A model generated the notes under the pieces. It searched no databases, was not told where the DNA came from, and was given only the letters and a program-made list of their open reading frames with translations. Below, piece after piece: positions 28,071-37,353 of a stretch of DNA of 64,000 bases. The translations under genes and the position numbers were made by a program. Every line of letters starts with the position of its first letter. Positions within the stretch are counted from its first letter, which is position 1. The DNA comes from Bacillota bacterium (GTDB lineage Bacteria > Bacillota > Clostridia > Acetivibrionales > DSM-1351). The stretch covers positions 186,001 through 250,000 of the forward strand of contig JAEZKZ010000117.1 of assembly GCA_023415305.1 (NCBI GenBank), written 5' to 3'.

Positions 28071-28268
28071 ACATATTCTATATTTTTATCTATGTCGCTA
28101 AAAGCTTCTTCCATATTTTTAGTATAATTTTCCGACAGATAACCTGCAATGTTTTAAATTTCTTTATCTGCTTTAGACCAAATAACATAACCTCTTTATG
28201 TGTTTCATTATATATACGGCTAATACTATCGCTTGTTGAAAGAAACAGAAGCAGCCCCACTATTTTGC

Positions 28269-29180
28269 CTATTCCCCGAATTTTATATTTTTAGTCATCA
28301 GATCACAACCCGCAATAGTATTCTCAAAAATTGATTTTGCTGAAGCAATATACTCCATTGGATTTTCCAGTGCCGGACTGTAGTGTGTCAGCCACAGTTC
28401 GTCAACTTTGCCCAGCTTTGCAAGTGTTGCCGCCTCGGAAAAAAGCATGTGTTTCTTTTCAATTGCCTTTTGCATATCCCCATCCTCGCCGTACATCCCC
28501 TCACATATAAAAAGATCGGAGTCCTTTATAAAGTCCGCAAGGCCCTCTACGGGTCTGGTATCTGTACAATAAGAAACCTTTAGTCCCTTTCTGGGTTTGC
28601 CGAGGACCATTTCGGGCGTAACCACCATATTTCCAACATCAATGGCCTCACCTTTCTGAAGACGCTTCCAGTATTCCACTGGAACACCCAGTTCACCGGC
28701 CTTTTCAACATCAAACCTGCCCAGTCTGGCAATCTCAAAGCTGTAGGCAAGACACGGCATCCAATGTGCCACAGGAATACTTTTTACCCTAATGCTGTCA
28801 ATTACAAGTTCAGAGCATTGTTCAGGGGAGAGCTCAAGTAGTCCTAAATCATAAGGGAGTCTGGGGGAAATTACAAGCAAACCCTCTACAACGGCTTTCA
28901 GACCCGGTGGTCCTATTAACGTCAAGGGCTCCTCTCTCCCGGAATTACCAAGAGTTAAAAGTAGGCCGGGCAAACCGGCCACGTGGTCTGCATGATAATG
29001 TGTAAATAGAATTGCATCAATTGCCTTAAAACCCCACCCACACATTTTCAATGGAATTTGTGTACCCTCTCCGCAATCCACCAGAAGCATTTTCCCGTTG
29101 TATCTCAACAGCATTGAAGTAAGCCATCTGTTCGGAAGCGGCATCATTCCTCCTGTCCCAAGCAAGCATATCTCTAGCAT
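28269..29180 (-). CDS. rnz: Ribonuclease Z
   Basis: 303-residue tRNA 3'-processing endonuclease of the MBL fold (ElaC type). N-terminus LEICLLGTGGMMPLPNRWLTS, then LVDCGEGTQIPLK and the zinc motif FTHYHADHVAGLPGLL are diagnostic. The exosite region follows, with the late His motif LWLTHYSPALENP. It removes the 3' trailer from tRNA precursors lacking an encoded CCA. Start ATG 29180; monocistronic. Confidence 0.93.
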   Translation of the reverse strand: MLEICLLGTGGMMPLPNRWLTSMLLRYNGKMLLVDCGEGTQIPLKMCGWGFKAIDAILFTHYHADHVAGLPGLLLTLGNSGREEPLTLIGPPGLKAVVEGLLVISPRLPYDLGLLELSPEQCSELVIDSIRVKSIPVAHWMPCLAYSFEIARLGRFDVEKAGELGVPVEYWKRLQKGEAIDVGNMVVTPEMVLGKPRKGLKVSYCTDTRPVEGLADFIKDSDLFICEGMYGEDGDMQKAIEKKHMLFSEAATLAKLGKVDELWLTHYSPALENPMEYIASAKSIFENTIAGCDLMTKNIKFGE

Positions 29181-29282
29181 TTTTAATTCTCCGATATATT
29201 ATTTATGAATTCATTTTGTTCATTAAATATAGTCTTTCAATTTGCTTATCAATTAAACTTAATAATTTAGAATATACTTATA

Positions 29283-29321
29283 AATATAAGAAAAGCAGCT
29301 ACCAGCTGCTTTTCTTATATT
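29283..29321 (-). terminator. Terminator of the YkuK gene
   Basis: A perfect 18-bp stem with an ACC loop (core AAGAAAAGCAGCT/AGCTGCTTTTCTT), AT-rich on both sides, about 50 bp after the stop codon of the gene at 29374. Confidence 0.75.
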
Positions 29322-29373
29322 GACGGAATATTTTAATCTCTGCAATATCCACATTTACATAAAAACAATACTA

Positions 29374-29889
29374 CTAACTTACCCTGACATCCTGGCTGTA
29401 CCTATTAGCATAACTGCTTGCCACAAAAGCCTCCGGCTTTATTTTTGCATCTACTCCCATACCTTCAAAGTATCCTACCATTTCTCTGATAAGCTTTCTT
29501 GTTTCTCCCTTTGTACCCACATCTATGTGAGCCTCAAGTCTGCAATCAAAGTTCTGGTTCTTTACTACAAAATCATAAAGAGAAGGCATCAATTCCTGAT
29601 TCAGCATATTTACCATCTCGTATGTCAACTCTGTTTCCTTTGTTATCTTTTCACGTATGTTTGAATATCTTCTGTTCTGAATTCTTTTACATACACAGCC
29701 CCAGGCTCCCTGTCCTTCTCTGTGGATATAAATACCTGTTGCAAAGCAGGTAAACTTATTCTTTGTCTGCGAATCAGTCCCTACTGCTAGTCTGTACTTG
29801 CTATCCGGATTCATCTTGATAAAATATCTTATACTTGCTACTGCATCTGCAAAGCTCATATTTTTTTGCACAGTATTAAAAAATCTCAT
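29374..29889 (-). CDS. YkuK family (DUF458) RNase H-like protein
   Basis: 171-residue protein of the YkuK/DUF458 family. The RNase H-like core is suggested by YRLAVGTDSQTKNKFTCFATGIYIH (an acidic residue in the first strand) and by a late strand DCRLEAHIDVGTKGETRKLI with acidic residues. The family is widespread in spore-forming Firmicutes, and B. subtilis YkuK is of unknown function. Start ATG 29889; transcribed alone. Confidence 0.85.
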   Translation of the reverse strand: MRFFNTVQKNMSFADAVASIRYFIKMNPDSKYRLAVGTDSQTKNKFTCFATGIYIHREGQGAWGCVCKRIQNRRYSNIREKITKETELTYEMVNMLNQELMPSLYDFVVKNQNFDCRLEAHIDVGTKGETRKLIREMVGYFEGMGVDAKIKPEAFVASSYANRYSQDVRVS

Positions 29890-30141
29890 AAACTCACCAC
29901 TTTCTAACTATACCGTTGATTTACCATTAAAATTCTCACCTTTAAAACTCTGAATTTCATTTTATCCATTTTTCTTTTTTGATCATCCCTTATCTTTATG
30001 TATTTCTTTTAATTAACTGAAAAGCGCTAATATTTTCAGCCTTCTGAAAAAGAACAAAGGTTTTACATTATCCTTGTATCATACCCATTTACCTGCATCT
30101 AAGATATTAAATAACGTTAAAAATTATACTTTCCTCGATAA
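29890..30141. other. Non-coding AT-rich spacer
   Basis: About 250 bp between YkuK and the terminator of the small Cys-containing ORF. I see no gene or clear structured RNA here; it should contain the YkuK promoter. Confidence 0.5.
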
Positions 30142-30182
30142 TAAAAAAAGTGATTAAATCCATAATATTGGACTTAATCACT
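30142..30182 (-). terminator. Terminator of the small Cys-containing ORF
   Basis: 13-nt arms with one G-U/mismatch position (30149-30161, 30170-30182; AGTGATTAAATCC and GGACTTAATCACT) and an 8-nt loop. On the minus strand a run of seven T residues follows, 17 bp after the stop codon at 30199. Confidence 0.8.
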
Positions 30183-30198
30183 CATGTTTTAATAATGT

Positions 30199-30357
30199 CT
30201 ATAACTCCTTTGTAAAACTTGCTTCACCCGGGGAATCAAGCAACGTTCCACAAATACATTTATAAAACAGAGGATCAAGCCAATGTATACAATTACTCAT
30301 ACCTGAAATTCCCTGCATATTTACCGTATTAAGTTCTTTCATTGTTGACAAATACAT
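30199..30357 (-). CDS. Small Cys-containing peptide (52 aa), unknown
   Basis: A small ORF read from the minus strand: ATG 30357, stop TAG, with GGGGAGGG about six bases before the ATG and a clear U-tailed terminator 17 bp after the stop. This framing supports a real gene. The product has a polar N-terminus (MYLSTMKELNTVNMQG) and a C-terminal half with three Cys (C23, C34, C36; NCIHWLDPLFYKCICGTLL). There is no signal peptide or membrane span. It is divergent from a heterodimeric ABC exporter beginning about 350 bp away. I do not recognise the family. It could be a peptide substrate, a RiPP-like precursor, or a small metal-binding protein. Confidence 0.6.
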   Translation of the reverse strand: MYLSTMKELNTVNMQGISGMSNCIHWLDPLFYKCICGTLLDSPGEASFTKEL

Positions 30358-30593
30358 TGCTAACCCTCCCCTCGTATTTTATGTTTAACTTTTTCTAACG
30401 GTTAATAATTCTGTCACTTTTGTACTTTTACTGGTAAAACTTCCTTGTTTTCTCCCTTAGAATTTTACAATGCCCTATTGCTCCATGTCAATAAATTTCC
30501 AGTATTGTAACCTTAATGTAAATAAACTGTTACAATGGGGAAAACTTATTATGATCTTTAAATCATAAAACAAGTCAATATATCATTATTTTC

Positions 30594-30602
30594 TGATATA
30601 AT
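30594..30602 (+). promoter_or_regulatory. Extended -10 promoter of the ABC exporter operon
   Basis: TGATATAAT (TGn-TATAAT; -10 hexamer 30597-30602) lies about 100 bp before the exporter start; no good -35 is seen, consistent with an extended -10 element. Confidence 0.5.
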
Positions 30603-30703
30603 ATAACATTGTATACAACCTCCTATATTCGCCTCACAGTGGAATTTTGGGGGAAATATTTTCATAAACTTTTGGGCCGCTATATCGGCTCATGGAGGCT
30701 AAT

Positions 30704-32443
30704 ATGGATAAATTGCGCCACATAAGAGATCTTTTATCAAAAAACAAATATAAATATGCTTTAGGTATAACTTTTTTGCTTTGCGTTGACGTTCTTCAAC
30801 TGGTTTTACCCAAAATTCTCGGTGATGTAACTGATTTACTGGAGAGCGGCTTGCTTACCAGGGGAAGGCTGGCTCAGTATGCTTTGATTATCTCATTGCT
30901 TGCTGTAGGTGTAGCTCTCTTCCGGTTTCTTTTCAGATATACTCTTATGAGTGTTTCCAGATCAATTGAACTGTCTTTAAGAAATCGGTTTTACTCCCAC
31001 CTTCAAAAATTATCAATAAATTACTTCAATTCGCATAAAACAGGGGATCTTATGGCTCGTGCCACTAATGACATGGGTAATGTAACTATGGCATCGGGCC
31101 AGGGTGTGATATTTTTAATAGACAGTTTATTAATACCAGTAGTCGCTTTGATAATGATGCTTTCCACAGGAGGATTAAAGCTCACTGCTGCGTGCTTCCT
31201 GCCTCTACTGTTGTTGGGTATAGCGGTGGTTTTCTTTATGAAGCTTATGCAGTCCAGAGTACAAAGACAGCAGGAAGCTTTTTCAAATCTTACCGAGGCC
31301 GCCAGAGAAAACTTTTCCGGAATACGGGTAATTAAAGCCTATACTCAGGAGGATAAGGAAATCTCCCGATTTGACCACATTAATTCCATTAACAGAGAGG
31401 TTAATCTAAAGTACGTACGGTTAATGAGTATGATGTTCCCCACTGTCATGTCCATAGCCGGCCTCTCTTTCGCTATAGCCCTTTGGTTCGGTGGTATACT
31501 GGTTATTCAGGAAACGGTGTCACTTGGAGATTTCGTAGCCTTTAACAGTTATTTAGGTATGCTTATTTGGCCAATTACAGCCATTGGCTGGGTAGCAAAC
31601 ATGTTTCAAAGAGGGTTCGTTTCACTTGAACGAATAAATAGCATCATCGATGAGACACCTGAAATTAGTGATACAAACAGCGTTGAAAAAAATTCAATAG
31701 ATGGAACAATTGAATTCAAAGACCTCAATTTTACTTATCCGGGTACAAATAAACCTGTTTTATCGAATATCAGCATAAGAGTGGATGCAGGTAAAACCCT
31801 CGGCATTATCGGTCGTACAGGCAGTGGAAAAACAACTTTGATAAATCTTATAGCAAGACTGCTGAAAGTGCCTGAAGGTACTCTTTTTATCGACGGAACA
31901 GATATAAATAACATACCTTTGGCTACTCTCAGAGGCAGTATAGGAGGCGTACCTCAGGATACTTTTCTTTTCTCCGACACCATAGGTGAAAACATAGATT
32001 TCTTTAGAAATAGTCCTATTGAAGAAGTTGAATGGGCAGCAAAAACAGCAAGAATTTTTGATAGCATTAATGAGTTTCCAGAAAAGTTCTCAACGGTTGT
32101 AGGCGAAAGAGGTGTAACCCTGTCAGGAGGCCAGAAGCAGCGTGTAGCCATAGCCCGGGCCGTAATAGGCTCTCCATCCATACTAATTCTGGACGACTGC
32201 CTCTCGGCAGTTGATGCTAATACAGAAGAAGAAATTTTGAGGGATTTAAAAAGGATTATGATGGAAAGAACGAGTATAATAGTTTCACATAGAATCTCGG
32301 CAGTCAAGGACGCAGATGAAATCATAGTACTTGATGACGGCAAGATAACTGAGAGAGGAACCCATGATGAGCTTCTATCCAGGGACGGTTTCTATCATGA
32401 GTTATATAACAAGCAATTGCTAATTAACCAGCTAGAAGCTTAA
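30704..32443 (+). CDS. Heterodimeric ABC exporter subunit with degenerate ATPase site (BmrC-like)
   Basis: 579-residue half-transporter: six-helix membrane domain (about 1-310) and ATPase domain. Walker A GRTGSGKTT and signature LSGGQKQR are normal, but Walker B reads LILDDCLSAVD, with Asp in place of the catalytic Glu. This is the degenerate-site half of asymmetric exporters such as BmrCD/TM287-288. The start is ATG 30704 because GGAGG precedes it (the in-frame ATG 30692 does not have an RBS). The partner gene begins 76 bp after the stop. Likely a multidrug or peptide exporter. Confidence 0.92.
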   Translation: MDKLRHIRDLLSKNKYKYALGITFLLCVDVLQLVLPKILGDVTDLLESGLLTRGRLAQYALIISLLAVGVALFRFLFRYTLMSVSRSIELSLRNRFYSHLQKLSINYFNSHKTGDLMARATNDMGNVTMASGQGVIFLIDSLLIPVVALIMMLSTGGLKLTAACFLPLLLLGIAVVFFMKLMQSRVQRQQEAFSNLTEAARENFSGIRVIKAYTQEDKEISRFDHINSINREVNLKYVRLMSMMFPTVMSIAGLSFAIALWFGGILVIQETVSLGDFVAFNSYLGMLIWPITAIGWVANMFQRGFVSLERINSIIDETPEISDTNSVEKNSIDGTIEFKDLNFTYPGTNKPVLSNISIRVDAGKTLGIIGRTGSGKTTLINLIARLLKVPEGTLFIDGTDINNIPLATLRGSIGGVPQDTFLFSDTIGENIDFFRNSPIEEVEWAAKTARIFDSINEFPEKFSTVVGERGVTLSGGQKQRVAIARAVIGSPSILILDDCLSAVDANTEEEILRDLKRIMMERTSIIVSHRISAVKDADEIIVLDDGKITERGTHDELLSRDGFYHELYNKQLLINQLEA

Positions 32444-32519
32444 ATTGAAAAGGTAACTGCGATTTTTGCCATAATGAAGCTCTCTACACACTTAAAAGTT
32501 TTAGGAGGTCAATATTTCT

Positions 32520-34307
32520 ATGTCAGAAGAAAATAATATAATGCAGGAAGAAGAGCTTACCGAAAAAGCATATGACTCCAAGTTGATGAGGCGGCTTTTG
32601 AAGTTTGCAAAAAAATATTGGTATCTGTTTCTGCTTGCAGTAATATTTTTATTTGCTGCAACTGTTGTTGATCTTGCCAGACCATATTTGATAGGTGTAG
32701 CCATAGATGATTTCATCAAAAAAGACAATATTGCCGCCTTGAACAAAATGGGTATTTACTTTGTGCTACTCATTGCGGCCGGCTTTTTGTTCAACCTCCT
32801 GCAGATTTATGTTTTAAGCTATGCCGGACAATACATTATATATAATATAAGACAGCTTTTATTCACCCATCTTCAAAAGCTGCCTCTGTCATATTTTGAT
32901 AGGAATCCCATTGGCAGACTGGTAACGCGTATAACCAATGATACAGAAATACTGAATGATATGTACACAAATGTTCTTATAACGTTGCTTAAGGACTTTG
33001 CCATACTTTTTGGAACCATTATTATCATGTTCAGATTAAATACTTCTCTGACCTTGATTACCCTCTCTGTCTTGCCGGTGGTTCTATTACTTACAGTTAT
33101 ATTCCGTCTCAGAATCCGCAAAGTATACCGCAGAGTGCGCGTTGCCATTGCGAAGGTAAATTCAGCCATTTCTGAAAATATATCAGGTATGCGTATAATT
33201 CAAATGTTCCATAAGGAACAGCCGAATTATGAAAACTTTAACAAAATCGGCAAGGAGTATTATAAGGCATCAATGAATGAGGTTGTTACCTTCGGCCTTT
33301 TCAGACCACTGATAGAATTAGTTTCTTCTCTGGCTATTTCCTTATTGATTTGGAACGGCGGAGGAAAAGTAATTGACAACACTCTGGAATTCGGGGTTCT
33401 CTATGCATTGGTAAACTATATTTCACTGCTTTTTCAACCCATTAACGATCTTGCTGAAAAATACAATATTCTGCAGTCCTCAATGGCTGCTTCAGAGAGA
33501 ATCTTCATGATTCTGGACACTCCGGCCGAAGATGATTCCGGCAGTTTGGAACTGGACAGCGTTTTGGCTGCAGGTGATATTGAGTTTAAAAACGTATGGT
33601 TCGCCTATAATGATGAAAACTGGGTACTAAAAGATGTCAGTTTCAAGGTTCCTGCCGGCAGGACTATAGCAATTGTAGGTCATACCGGTGCGGGCAAAAC
33701 ATCTATTATTAATCTTTTAAGCAGGTTCTACGAAATACAGAAAGGTGAAATTCTAATTAACGGAATAAATATCAAGGACATACAAAAGGCTTCACTTAGA
33801 AAAGCAATCGGTGTGGTGCTTCAGGATGTTTTCCTGTTCAGCGGCAGACTAAAAGATAATATAAGCCTGAACGAGGATAGTATCAGCGATGAAAAACTTG
33901 AAGAAGCAGCCAGGTACGTGAATGCAGATGCTTTTATCAGGCGGCTTCCCAACGGCTATAATGAGGAGGTCATGGAAAGAGGGGCAACCTTTTCATCAGG
34001 TCAGCGCCAGCTTTTAGCCTTTGCCCGTGCTCTTGCATTTGATCCGGCCATACTTGTGCTGGATGAAGCCACCTCCAATATTGATACCGAAACAGAAATA
34101 CTAATACAGGATGCTTTAACAAAACTGACAAAAAACAGGACTACAATAGTAATAGCTCATAGACTTTCCACCATCCAGCATTCGGACAAAATAATTGTTC
34201 TGCACAAAGGAAGAGTCCATGAAACAGGAACACATCAGGAGCTTTTAGCTGCCAGGGGCAAGTACTATTCTCTGTATCAGCTCCAGTACCAACAGCAGAA
34301 TGCATAA
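32520..34307 (+). CDS. Heterodimeric ABC exporter subunit with catalytic ATPase site (BmrD-like)
   Basis: 595-residue half-transporter. Membrane domain about residues 20-330. The ATPase domain has Walker A GHTGAGKTS, an altered signature FSSGQRQLL and Walker B LVLDEATSNID with catalytic Glu. The altered signature faces the degenerate Walker site of the partner, as expected for a heterodimer with one consensus and one degenerate site. AGGAGG precedes the ATG. Membrane-located; substrate unknown. Confidence 0.93.
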   Translation: MSEENNIMQEEELTEKAYDSKLMRRLLKFAKKYWYLFLLAVIFLFAATVVDLARPYLIGVAIDDFIKKDNIAALNKMGIYFVLLIAAGFLFNLLQIYVLSYAGQYIIYNIRQLLFTHLQKLPLSYFDRNPIGRLVTRITNDTEILNDMYTNVLITLLKDFAILFGTIIIMFRLNTSLTLITLSVLPVVLLLTVIFRLRIRKVYRRVRVAIAKVNSAISENISGMRIIQMFHKEQPNYENFNKIGKEYYKASMNEVVTFGLFRPLIELVSSLAISLLIWNGGGKVIDNTLEFGVLYALVNYISLLFQPINDLAEKYNILQSSMAASERIFMILDTPAEDDSGSLELDSVLAAGDIEFKNVWFAYNDENWVLKDVSFKVPAGRTIAIVGHTGAGKTSIINLLSRFYEIQKGEILINGINIKDIQKASLRKAIGVVLQDVFLFSGRLKDNISLNEDSISDEKLEEAARYVNADAFIRRLPNGYNEEVMERGATFSSGQRQLLAFARALAFDPAILVLDEATSNIDTETEILIQDALTKLTKNRTTIVIAHRLSTIQHSDKIIVLHKGRVHETGTHQELLAARGKYYSLYQLQYQQQNA

Positions 34308-34530
34308 AACATACTTGTAACCAAAATAAGAAGAAGGTGTCTGCGCGGTATGAATTGAGCCTTCTGCCGATGCAGTGCCATTGGCCAGTTGTCAGGAATT
34401 GCATTGATTACATTTGTTAAACCGGCCTGCTCAGCAGTCTGAGCAGGCCATGCATGAGTTGCGGTAAATGGGAATATCCTTAGGAAGCTAAAATATGGTA
34501 TTACCGATGGCATTTAATGATGAAACCCTT
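34308..34530. other. Convergent intergenic region with hairpin, less AT-rich than surroundings
   Basis: The 220-bp gap between convergent genes contains a perfect 10-bp inverted repeat, GGCCTGCTCA/TGAGCAGGCC (34424-34449, loop of 6 nt). There is no long U tract, so terminator function is only possible. The base composition is richer in G and C than the flanks. A minus-strand open frame over it has no RBS, and I could not assign it to any gene remnant. Confidence 0.4.
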
Positions 34531-35811
34531 TTAAAATGTACCCGCTAGTGTTAACTGATTCATATTTAATATTTTACTAAATATTTCAGGCCTTTCACTC
34601 TGAATTATATCCTTATTTTGCAAAATGGAATCCCAGATAAGTTTTGGTGTTTTATATTGGCTATATGTACCCTCCAGTGTTTTACCTTCGACTAAAGAGA
34701 ACAGGTAATCCAGCTCATCGTCTGTATATGTGGGAACCAGTGCATAACCCTGAGAAACTTTAAGATAATCCTCGCTGTTAAATTCAAAAGACTCATTCCA
34801 CCAATCAGTATAATTTTCAAATCCCTTCTTACCGTCAAGCTCACTATTTATAGCCTTTGCAGCATAATATCCGCACATTAAGGCACCCTGTACCTCAACT
34901 TCAACAAAGGCAGCACTATCGCCAATAGAGAGTACATTATCGGTATACGGCTTCTTCAGAGACATAAATGCTTTAACTGCACACCCATGAGTATCTAATA
35001 CAGTTGCATTGGCAAACTGCTTTTTAAGTGGACTGTTTGTAATCACGTTTTCAAAAATAGTTTTAGGTCTTATATTTAAATTACCGGAAAGCGTTAATTC
35101 AACAGTATCGTCACCATATAAGCTTGGCCCTACAATTACTGCTGCATTGGAATGATAAGTTTTCCCATAGTATAAGTTCCAACTGTTTGGAATATACCCC
35201 GATACCCCTTTGATAATATACTTTACAACGTGGGCTGTTGCAAAATGTAGTCTGTTTTTATTAAGACCGAATATCCCGGTTAGTTTTGCATTAACACCTT
35301 CAGAAATAATTGCTTTCTTTGCTTCAATCGTATATTGCTTATCATTTTCTTTGAGTTCTATTTTTACATAGTCCCCCATATCCGAACCTTCGTAGGCCAG
35401 AGTTGACATTCTCATGTCTACTCCTAGCTTTTCACATTCTTTGAATAAATCCTGAAGAAGCTTGTTTTTATCAAACTTGACAGCAAACGGTTTCCTGTCC
35501 GGATGGGCGAAGTGAATTTTATGTCCCCGGGGAGAGTAATAGTATTTATCGGTAACGTCTATCAACTGTCCAGAATATTTTACCTCAAAATTGTTCCTTT
35601 CAAATTTTATTTTCCCTTCATTTACATGGACAAATTCATTTTCATATCCATCATCTAAAATTATCTGAGCGGAGCATGCACGTTTCAGGTGATCAAAATT
35701 TTTACTCTTCTCAACTATTACAACCCTAAGTCCAATTTCAGCTGCGGTTTTTGCTGCCATAAGTCCAGCCGGACCAGCACCCACAATAATTAAATCTACT
35801 CTTTTACTCAT
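34531..35811 (-). CDS. FAD-dependent oxidoreductase (geranylgeranyl reductase/FixC-like)
   Basis: 426-residue flavoprotein. The N-terminal dinucleotide fold is VDLIIVGAGPAGLMAAKTAAEIGLRVVIVEK. A mid-protein SEGVNAKL segment and the second FAD-contact motif NVLSIGDSAAFVEVEVQGALMCGYYAAKAI match the group-2 PHBH/geranylgeranyl reductase superfamily. Members reduce isoprenoid chains or accept electrons from ETF/quinone pools; the substrate here is not evident. Monocistronic between convergent exporter genes and the phosphotransferase. Start ATG 35811 follows GGGAAATTATAATT, a weak RBS. Confidence 0.82.
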   Translation of the reverse strand: MSKRVDLIIVGAGPAGLMAAKTAAEIGLRVVIVEKSKNFDHLKRACSAQIILDDGYENEFVHVNEGKIKFERNNFEVKYSGQLIDVTDKYYYSPRGHKIHFAHPDRKPFAVKFDKNKLLQDLFKECEKLGVDMRMSTLAYEGSDMGDYVKIELKENDKQYTIEAKKAIISEGVNAKLTGIFGLNKNRLHFATAHVVKYIIKGVSGYIPNSWNLYYGKTYHSNAAVIVGPSLYGDDTVELTLSGNLNIRPKTIFENVITNSPLKKQFANATVLDTHGCAVKAFMSLKKPYTDNVLSIGDSAAFVEVEVQGALMCGYYAAKAINSELDGKKGFENYTDWWNESFEFNSEDYLKVSQGYALVPTYTDDELDYLFSLVEGKTLEGTYSQYKTPKLIWDSILQNKDIIQSERPEIFSKILNMNQLTLAGTF

Positions 35812-36029
35812 AATTATAATTTCCCTTCATACACAAGTTTTGGTATTATATGGTAAATTGGTGTATGGGGTATTATATCACCTTCTAATTTAATTAACAA
35901 ATATAGTAAGGGCTTGATAATTGCAGAAATATTACAAGAATCATAGAAATATAATTATAATTTCTATTTATGGTTTTTATTGCCGAAACGTGTCAATTTT
36001 ATTGAAATTGCTTAATATGCAGCCTATCT
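35812..36029. other. Non-coding spacer
   Basis: About 220 bp of AT-rich DNA upstream of the flavoprotein gene. It should hold that gene's promoter; I see no ORF or repeat. Confidence 0.4.
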
Positions 36030-36069
36030 AAAAAAATAGATGCTTAAGGGGATATCTGAACGAAGCATC
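36030..36069 (-). terminator. Probable terminator of the phosphotransferase gene
   Basis: On the minus strand GATGCTT and AAGCATC (36063-36069 and 36039-36045) form a 7-bp stem with a 17-nt loop, followed by TATTTTTTT. It lies about 140 bp after the stop codon at 36210. A small GTTATC-GAA-GATAAC hairpin (36123-36137) lies between. Confidence 0.5.
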
Positions 36070-36209
36070 CCACCGATATGCAACTGTTTCTGAATAGGAC
36101 GCCCTAGGCTCTAGCAACATTGGTTATCGAAGATAACACTGTTTTCTTCGATTTTCTTCAACAGGTTTGAGTTTATCGTTCCCTTTAATTGCTTTACTTA
36201 CTCCCGCTA

Positions 36210-37271
36210 TTATAATAACAGCTCAATAAGGGACATCAGGCTCTCTCGGTTCACATTAAGCCATTGGGCCTGGGCTACGATATTTTTCGTCTGGTCCAGA
36301 AGTATTTCCTTACTGTCTATCCCTTCCCAATACCGGCCCAGAAAATGAACAAAAACATCGAGTCTGCGAAGCATTATTAATACAGGTACCACATCAGCCT
36401 CAGTTCTATGAAGTCTTACATGCTTCCCATATCCCTCGATAAAGGCCTTCAGCTTACCCCATAATTCTGCCTCCTCCTGCTTCATATTAATTATTTCCGA
36501 CAGGCAGACACACAGCTCCATAATCCTCAAATCCTCAGTAACAAATTCAAAATCCAGTATCGCCGAAATATTACCTTCTGTGTCTGCCAATACATTTGAT
36601 GCATTGAGGTCCCCATGTATGAGTTGATGGGGCAGCATTTTAAATGATGCAGCTCTTTCTCTGAAGGTCATAAGCTGCGCTGCGACCTCCAGCAACTCAC
36701 TTCTGTACTTATCAAATTCCGAGGAAGGCCTTTCGCAAAAGTTGATTACCTTGTGAAGAGGACATTCAGGATGGGTATTTTCCAGTTCGTAATACGGCCT
36801 GTATACCGGTTTCAGTTTTGATTCGATAGAACCAAGCGCATTCAGCAGCCCGCCTGCAGCCATTCCGAAGGATTTTAACTGTATTGGGTTTTCAAAGCCT
36901 GGAGTAACACCGTCGATATAGTGAAAAAGGGCTGCAGGCTTCCCATCTTCTGTAAATTGTACAGTTTTATTATCCTGGCCGGCAACCGGCACCGGTGTTT
37001 TGATAAAAAGCTCCAGTTTCGCGAGCTCCGAGAGAATATAATGTTCATAGCTTACTTTATTAAAATCCTTATGGGTCTCATATATTCGAAGAACGAACCT
37101 CTCTGTGCCGGCCTCCACAAAAAAAGTTGTATTGTTCATTCCTCCTTCACGGGGTTGGAAAAAATAGCTATCCTTTTGAAAATACTTTTGTAACAAAGGG
37201 TCAGGGCTATATACCATAAAATGAGTACTCTCTCTATTTGCTTCATTAGTTGCTGTGTTGTTTGAATTCAA
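36210..37271 (-). CDS. APH-family phosphotransferase
   Basis: About 353 residues with the protein-kinase-like aminoglycoside phosphotransferase fold. The catalytic loop is HQLIHGDLNASNVL (HGD-x4-N) and the metal-binding Asp is in AILDFEFV. The N-terminal lobe carries FVLRIYETHK with the conserved Lys/Arg position. Such proteins phosphorylate small hydroxylated substrates (choline, homoserine, sugars, aminoglycosides); CotS-like spore kinases are related. There is no ATG with a good RBS: GGAGGG directly precedes two in-frame TTG codons (37277, 37271), and 37271 has better spacing. Resistance function should not be assumed. Confidence 0.8.
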   Translation of the reverse strand: MNSNNTATNEANRESTHFMVYSPDPLLQKYFQKDSYFFQPREGGMNNTTFFVEAGTERFVLRIYETHKDFNKVSYEHYILSELAKLELFIKTPVPVAGQDNKTVQFTEDGKPAALFHYIDGVTPGFENPIQLKSFGMAAGGLLNALGSIESKLKPVYRPYYELENTHPECPLHKVINFCERPSSEFDKYRSELLEVAAQLMTFRERAASFKMLPHQLIHGDLNASNVLADTEGNISAILDFEFVTEDLRIMELCVCLSEIINMKQEEAELWGKLKAFIEGYGKHVRLHRTEADVVPVLIMLRRLDVFVHFLGRYWEGIDSKEILLDQTKNIVAQAQWLNVNRESLMSLIELLL

Positions 37272-37353
37272 TTTCAACCCTCCAAATTTATAAAGTTTTA
37301 TTACGCATTCTTGACCCTATATAATATTTTTTAGCACACAACTCAAAGTACTT

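Noticed and set aside
28090..28260. 56-codon minus-strand open frame starting at GTG between RNase Z and the 33-nt element (basic, helical-looking protein)
   Set aside because: No convincing ribosome binding site, GTG start, no recognised family; low-complexity K/I-rich composition fits chance translation of AT-rich DNA.
34277..34513. 78-codon minus-strand frame in the convergent spacer
   Set aside because: No RBS, overlaps the 3' end of the exporter gene and matches no family I know.
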